This document shows, piece after piece, positions 6,001-7,893 of a stretch of DNA of 7,893 bases (position 1 is the stretch's first letter; each line of letters opens with the position of its first letter). Where the stretch lies: the NCBI GenBank assembly GCA_002426025.1, contig DINP01000030.1, forward strand, positions 1,057 to 8,949. Reading direction: 5' to 3'. Both the position numbers and the translations under genes were made by a program. The notes beneath the pieces were generated by a model. That model made no database searches. It saw nothing but the letters and a program-made list of their open reading frames with translations, and was not told the DNA's origin. Source of the DNA: Bacteroidales bacterium UBA5537 (GTDB lineage Bacteria; Bacteroidota; Bacteroidia; Bacteroidales; Lentimicrobiaceae).

Positions 6001-7893
6001 ATCTGGACAACCAGCGGAACCGGAGTATTTGTCAATAACAATACCCTGACTCCGACCTATATTCCAAGTGCTGCAGATGTTAACACTGGAATGGTTATTT
6101 TGACCCTGACCGCTAATCCGGTTGCTCCATGCGCAATTGCTGCTTCGGATGCTATGATTCTGAATATTGGGAAAACGCCGACTGCTAGCGCAGGACCAAA
6201 TGCCTCAACCTGTTATGGAAATTCATACAATCTGGCTGCTGCAACTGCTGCAAACTATGCCGACATTTTATGGACTACATCAGGAACCGGTTCGTTTACC
6301 AATCCTACCGAGATAAACGCAACCTACATGCCATCAGCTGCTGATGCTTTAGCGGGTAATGTAACCCTGACTATCAATGCTTATGGAAATGCGCCATGTG
6401 CCAATGCATCTGATTTTATGGTTCTCAATATTGTACCAGGCCCAACAGCGGATGCAGGTGCTGATATCAATATTTGTTACGGCCCGGCTCCGGTTACCGG
6501 CGCAACCGCAACGAATTATGCAAACCTTCAGTGGACCATAGCCTTTGGAACGGGTACAATTATCAATCCGGGCAATATTATGCCAACTTACCTGCCAAGT
6601 GCGGGTGACTTAGCCAATGGATACGCAATCCTGACCCTGAATGTTAACCCGCTTGCACCATGTGCGACCCCAATATCTGATAATAAAACGCTTAATATCA
6701 GCCTCACCCCGGTTGTATTTGCCGGACTCGATGCAACAATCTGTGCAGGTTCAACCTATACTATCAACGATGCAACTGCATCGAACTATGCAAGCCTGCA
6801 ATGGACTTCTTCGGGAACTGGTACATGGGCAAATGCCAACACATTAAACCCAACCTATACACCTAGCCCGGCCGATGTTATTTCTGGTTCGGTTATACTT
6901 ACGTTGACTGCTACAAATGGTAGTTGCCCGTTAATAACTGACTACATCCAACTGAACATCCAAAACGAAGTGCTTGTAAATGCAGGTACCGATGATGCGA
7001 TTTGTGAAGGATCAAACTATACTGTATTTGGTGCAACTGCCAGTGGATTCAGCACACTTAACTGGACTACTTCCGGATCGGGAACCTTCAGCAATTCAGG
7101 AATTATAAATCCTATCTATACTCCAAGTGCTGCCGATATAGCAGCAGGAAGCGTTATACTTACCCTAACAGGAAATTCATTGGCTCCTTGCTCAGGAAGT
7201 GCAACTGACAACATGATGTTGAATATCAGGCAAACTCCAACTGCTGATGCAGGAACAGATGGAACCATTTGTGAAGGAGTTCAGTATGTAATTACTGATG
7301 CCATGGCTTATGATTATGCTTCGGTAATCTGGACAACTTCCGGAACAGGAACATTCCTCAACGGATCAACTCTGAGCCCGACCTATATTGCAAGTACAGC
7401 CGATATAGCTGCAGGAAGTGTAACGCTTACACTTATTGCCTCGAATCCTCCTTGTGCAGATGCAGTTGACTCGCAATCACTCACTATTATACCGAATCCT
7501 GTGGTTAATGCCGGCCCTGATGTAACCATCTGCCACTCATGCAACCACACTGTTTCAGGTGCCTTTGTAAACAATGCCGTCAGCTACAGCTGGACAACGA
7601 CCGGTACTGGAACCATCACCAATGGTACTACCATTACCCCTACGTATCAGCCAAGTGCAGGTGACATCTCTAACGGTTCAGCTACCCTGATCCTGACAGC
7701 CGTGAGTGCATCAGGTTGTGGAAGTGTAAGCGATCAAATGGTCATCTTTATCAATCAGAATCCTGACATTGACTTTACCTGGAGCCCTGTTTGCGAAGGA
7801 CAACCTACCAATTTCTTTGTGGATGAAACTTTAACTGATGTTAATTCAATTGCCGTATGGCACTGGAATTTCGGTGATGGTTTCTACTCAAAT
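1..7893 (+). CDS. Internal part of a giant repeat-built secreted surface protein (Bacteroidota, adhesin-like), both ends missing
   Basis: Frame 1 reads through all 2631 codons without a stop, and conserved protein repeats stay in register from end to end, so this is one real gene cut by both window edges. Order of domains: partial NAG unit (residues 1-16), six NAG units (17-549), two PKD-like domains (550-724), six Ig-like W-S-N-G units (725-1174), sixteen NAG units (1175-2587), start of a PKD domain (2588-2631). No enzyme motif, transmembrane segment or coiled coil is visible. Thr, Ser, Ala, Gly, Asn and Val dominate; there are 13 Arg and 2 Lys against about 120 acidic residues. In known Bacteroidota proteins, strings of such beta-sandwich domains form long extracellular stalks or adhesins, often ending in a type IX secretion signal or gliding-motility-associated C-terminal domain. 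That export route and an adhesive or spacer role are inferred here, since neither terminus is visible. An SprB-like motility adhesin is one option; a structural cell-surface or matrix protein is another. Confidence 0.93.
49..1647 (+). repeat. First array: six tandem NAG-type beta-sandwich units
   Basis: Unit borders, set at the residue two before A-N-A-G (usually Pro), are 49-315, 316-582, 583-843, 844-1113, 1114-1380 and 1381-1647, giving 89, 89, 87, 90, 89 and 89 residues. Each unit has N-A-G-x-D near its start, a Cys at residue 12, one central Trp in W-[TS]-x-[STN]-G-[TS]-G, then P-T-Y-x-P-S followed by [AG]-D, a V-x-L-T-L-type strand and a second Cys near residue 73 in P-C. Three units have C-G after the first strand where the later array usually has C-E-G or C-P, and three (units 3, 4, 6) have D-R where the later array has D-I, D-V or D-L. 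The units match extracellular PKD/Ig-like repeats common in Bacteroidota giant proteins. No two-unit alternation is obvious, unlike the second array. Confidence 0.9.
1648..1908 (+). other. PKD-like domain 1 (different family from the NAG units)
   Basis: Residues 550-636 of the window. After S-G-P-Q-N-V-C comes a strand with Y-S-V, then G-Y-N-W-I-L-P-S-G-A, an I-V-A-G turn, N-I-T-V-D-F, and S-G-S-I-F-V before a closing A-C-G-N-G. This pattern (W-x-x-P-x-G-A, then x-I-T-V-x-F, then C-G-x-G) matches the Bacteroidota PKD-like domain that I recall as PKD_6 in Pfam. It has no D-G-x-x-S calcium-type motif and no catalytic residues. It adjoins the preceding array with no linker beyond a Pro-containing turn, so it is probably a further stalk module. 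Family naming is from memory. Confidence 0.75.
1909..2172 (+). other. PKD-like domain 2
   Basis: Residues 637-724, a tandem relative of the preceding domain. Both share G-P-x-x-[VL]-C near the start, a Y-S strand (V-N-Y-S-V, V-V-Y-S-I), W-x-[LV]-P-[ST]-G-A, I-V-A-G, I-T-V-D-[FY] and C-G-[NS]-G. The A-Y-Q-W-T-V-P-T-G-A core is the clearest family signature in the window. The domain ends in V-T-V-N and runs directly into the Ig-like array. Confidence 0.78.
2173..3522 (+). repeat. Six tandem Ig-like W-S-N-G units (about 75 residues each)
   Basis: Units run 2173-2397, 2398-2619, 2620-2844, 2845-3072, 3073-3291 and 3292-3522 (73-77 residues). Shared order of motifs: P-V-[IV]-x-A-x-G-P, F/L/I-C-x-G-G-[SN]-V, L-[ST]-A, G-[YF]-A-[ST]-Y-[LV]-W-S-N-G, T-T-Q or a variant, a T-V-T-T strand, G-x-[YF]-x-V, D-x-x-G-C and P-S or A-S before the last V-T-V strand. 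The Y-L-W-S-N-G core is invariant except Y-V-W in unit 6. Such Ig-like repeats are frequent in Bacteroidota type IX secreted proteins and often lie close to the C-terminus, whereas here they sit between two arrays of a different family. Each unit has exactly two Cys (F-C and G-C). The protein motifs are much better conserved than the codons, which points to old duplications under selection. Confidence 0.88.
3523..3789 (+). repeat. Second array, unit 1 (unpaired, divergent)
   Basis: Residues 1175-1263. It opens with A-V-A-G-P-N instead of A-N-A-G-P-D and has C-A-G after the first strand. It replaces the usual S/T-D-x-M near the end with A-E-S-S-R, one of the few basic residues outside the linker position. 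It follows the last Ig-like unit without a spacer and fits neither A nor B type. Confidence 0.8.
3790..4320 (+). repeat. Dimer 1 of the two-unit higher-order repeat
   Basis: A unit 3790-4056: T-I-C-E-G, F-L-N-G-N-T-L-T-P-T-Y-I-P-S, P-L-A-P-C-A. B unit 4057-4320: F-A-G-N-N, C-P-P, N-L-L-W, L-V-T-V-Y-T-P-S, Y-A-N-S-P-C-S-T-V-S-D. Both linkers are basic (H-R-A-P before B, V-R-D-P before the next A). These two units set the A and B signatures used for the later pairs. Confidence 0.85.
4321..4848 (+). repeat. Dimer 2 of the two-unit higher-order repeat
   Basis: A unit 4321-4584: T-I-C-E-G, N-G-N-T-L-S-P-T-Y-L-P-S, P-L-A-P-C-A-I-P-A. It carries an extra Trp in N-G-W-V-T-L. B unit 4585-4848: F-A-G-N-D, C-P-A, L-L-W-S-T-N, V-T-V-Y-T-P-S, G-Y-A-N-S-P-C-S-S-V-S-D-N. 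Linkers T-R-S-P and S-R-A-P. The palindromic GGTACCGGTACC at 4423-4434 simply encodes G-T-G-T. Confidence 0.85.
4849..5379 (+). repeat. Dimer 3 of the two-unit higher-order repeat
   Basis: A unit 4849-5115: N-I-C-E-G, V-N-G-N-S-L-T-P-T-Y-I-P-S, P-V-A-P-C-A. B unit 5116-5379: F-A-G-S-D, L-C-P-S, M-L-Q-W, L-V-T-T-Y-T-P-S, G-F-A-N-T-P-C-S-N-V-S-D-N. The inner linker is S-R-T-P, but the outer one is T-E-D-A, the only acidic replacement of the basic linker residue among the first four dimers. Confidence 0.85.
5380..5910 (+). repeat. Dimer 4 of the two-unit higher-order repeat
   Basis: A unit 5380-5646: A-I-C-E-G, M-N-G-N-T-L-T-P-T-Y-I-P-S, P-N-A-P-C-S. B unit 5647-5910: Y-A-G-A-D, I-C-P-P-G-A-Y-T, L-L-W-S-T-S, L-V-T-I-Y-N-P-S, G-F-A-N-S-P-C-S-N-V-S-D. 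The inner linker is T-R-T-P; the outer is I-P-E-A. This is the last dimer in which the B unit keeps its C-P motif. Confidence 0.85.
5911..6441 (+). repeat. Dimer 5 of the two-unit higher-order repeat (B signature weaker)
   Basis: A unit 5911-6177: A-I-C-E-G, V-N-N-N-T-L-T-P-T-Y-I-P-S, P-V-A-P-C-A. B unit 6178-6441: S-A-G-P-N, C-Y-G instead of C-P, I-L-W, I-N-A-T-Y-M-P-S, A-Y-G-N-A-P-C-A-N. The B unit keeps the L-W and Y-x-N-x-P-C traits but has lost C-P. The inner linker is G-K-T-P, one of only two Lys in the window. Confidence 0.75.
6442..6969 (+). repeat. Dimer 6 of the two-unit higher-order repeat (degenerate)
   Basis: A unit 6442-6708: N-I-C-Y-G, T-I-I-N-P-G-N-I-M-P-T-Y-L-P-S, P-L-A-P-C-A-T-P. 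Its core reads W-T-I-A-F-G-T-G, one residue longer than in every other unit. B-position unit 6709-6969 opens F-A-G-L-D like earlier B units but has C-A-G, N-T-L-N-P-T-Y-T-P-S and N-G-S-C, so its middle and end look A-like or neutral. Only period and position support pairing here. Confidence 0.65.
6970..7497 (+). repeat. Dimer 7 of the two-unit higher-order repeat (degenerate)
   Basis: A unit 6970-7236: A-I-C-E-G, I-I-N-P-I-Y-T-P-S, S-L-A-P-C-S. B-position unit 7237-7497: D-A-G-T-D, T-I-C-E-G, F-L-N-G-S-T-L-S-P-T-Y-I-A-S, N-P-P-C. The second unit is A-like through most of its length, so the alternation is kept mainly by the A-P-C against P-P-C endings. The inner linker has R-Q-T-P, shifting the Arg one residue from its usual place. 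Confidence 0.6.
7498..7761 (+). repeat. Second array, unit 16 (last NAG unit, extra cysteine)
   Basis: Residues 2500-2587. It has V-V-N-A-G-P-D-V-T-I-C followed by H-S-C, so two Cys lie three residues apart near the start, plus the usual C-proximal Cys in S-G-C-G-S. The core W-T-T-T-G-T-G and P-T-Y-Q-P-S-A-G-D are normal. Being the boundary unit before the PKD domain, it may differ because of its neighbour. Confidence 0.85.
7762..7893 (+). other. Start of a PKD domain, cut by the window end
   Basis: Residues 2588-2631. It opens P-D-I-D-F-T-W-S-P-V-C-E-G, then F-F-V-D-E-T and W-H-W-N-F-G-D-G. The W-x-F-G-D-G motif is the hallmark of canonical PKD domains, an Ig-like extracellular fold. The rest of the domain (usually ending in a H-x-Y or similar strand) lies beyond the window. 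The change of domain type suggests the gene leaves the NAG array here. Confidence 0.88.

Larger units (their letters stand above)
3523..7761 (+). repeat. Second array: sixteen tandem NAG-type units
   Basis: Unit starts are 3523, 3790, 4057, 4321, 4585, 4849, 5116, 5380, 5647, 5911, 6178, 6442, 6709, 6970, 7237 and 7498; lengths are 87-89 residues. All have a Cys at residue 12, a central Trp in a W-x-x-x-G-[TS]-G context, a Y-x-P-S or similar turn followed by D, and a second Cys near residue 73. Units 2 to 15 form seven successive A+B pairs listed separately. Units 1 and 16 are unpaired. Only unit 12 breaks the core spacing, and only unit 16 has a third Cys. The array belongs to the same family as 49-1647 but is more regular, so it probably grew by a separate round of pair duplication. 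Confidence 0.9.

Noticed and set aside
49..7761. Regular repeats as a possible CRISPR array
   Set aside because: The periods are about 225 or 265 bp, all repeats are in-frame coding units with diverged DNA, and there are no short identical repeats with unique spacers.
1..7893. A hidden multi-gene system, mobile element or RNA gene
   Set aside because: The whole window is a single continuous reading frame of structural repeats. I found no gap, inverted repeat pair, transposase motif or RNA-like structure.
7762..7893. Possible frameshift or gene end near the right edge
   Set aside because: Frame 1 continues into a clear PKD motif (W-x-F-G-D-G) with no stop, so this is a change of domain and not a break.

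Overview
The window is the inside of one very large protein-coding gene on the + strand. Frame 1 is open from base 1 to base 7893, 2631 codons with no stop. Neither the start codon nor the stop codon is in the window. There is no intergenic DNA, RNA gene, promoter, terminator, mobile element or CRISPR array.

The product is a secreted, repeat-built surface protein of the kind found in Bacteroidota (Flavobacteriia, Bacteroidia, Saprospiria and uncultured relatives). The evidence is the repeat motifs: units opening N-A-G-P-D with an I-C-E-G motif, a core W-T-T-S-G-T-G, then P-T-Y-x-P-S-A-A-D; Ig-like units with Y-L-W-S-N-G; and a PKD domain with W-N-F-G-D-G. In this phylum such proteins are usually exported by the type IX secretion system and act as adhesins, gliding-motility filaments or cell-surface spacers. 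The signal peptide and C-terminal sorting domain that would confirm this lie outside the window.

Layout: (1) bases 1-48, the tail of one unit; (2) 49-1647, six NAG-type units of 87-90 residues; (3) 1648-2172, two PKD-like domains of another family; (4) 2173-3522, six Ig-like W-S-N-G units of about 75 residues; (5) 3523-7761, sixteen more NAG-type units, arranged as one single unit, seven two-unit dimers with a 528-531 bp period, and one final single unit; (6) 7762-7893, the start of a PKD domain cut by the window end.

Three sequence-wide regularities stand out. Every complete domain, in all three families, carries one N-proximal and one C-proximal cysteine. The chain is very acidic, with about 120 Asp/Glu against 13 Arg and 2 Lys. 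Most of those few basic residues sit at one fixed position in the linkers between units. I see no new multi-gene system; the interest lies in how this one protein is built.
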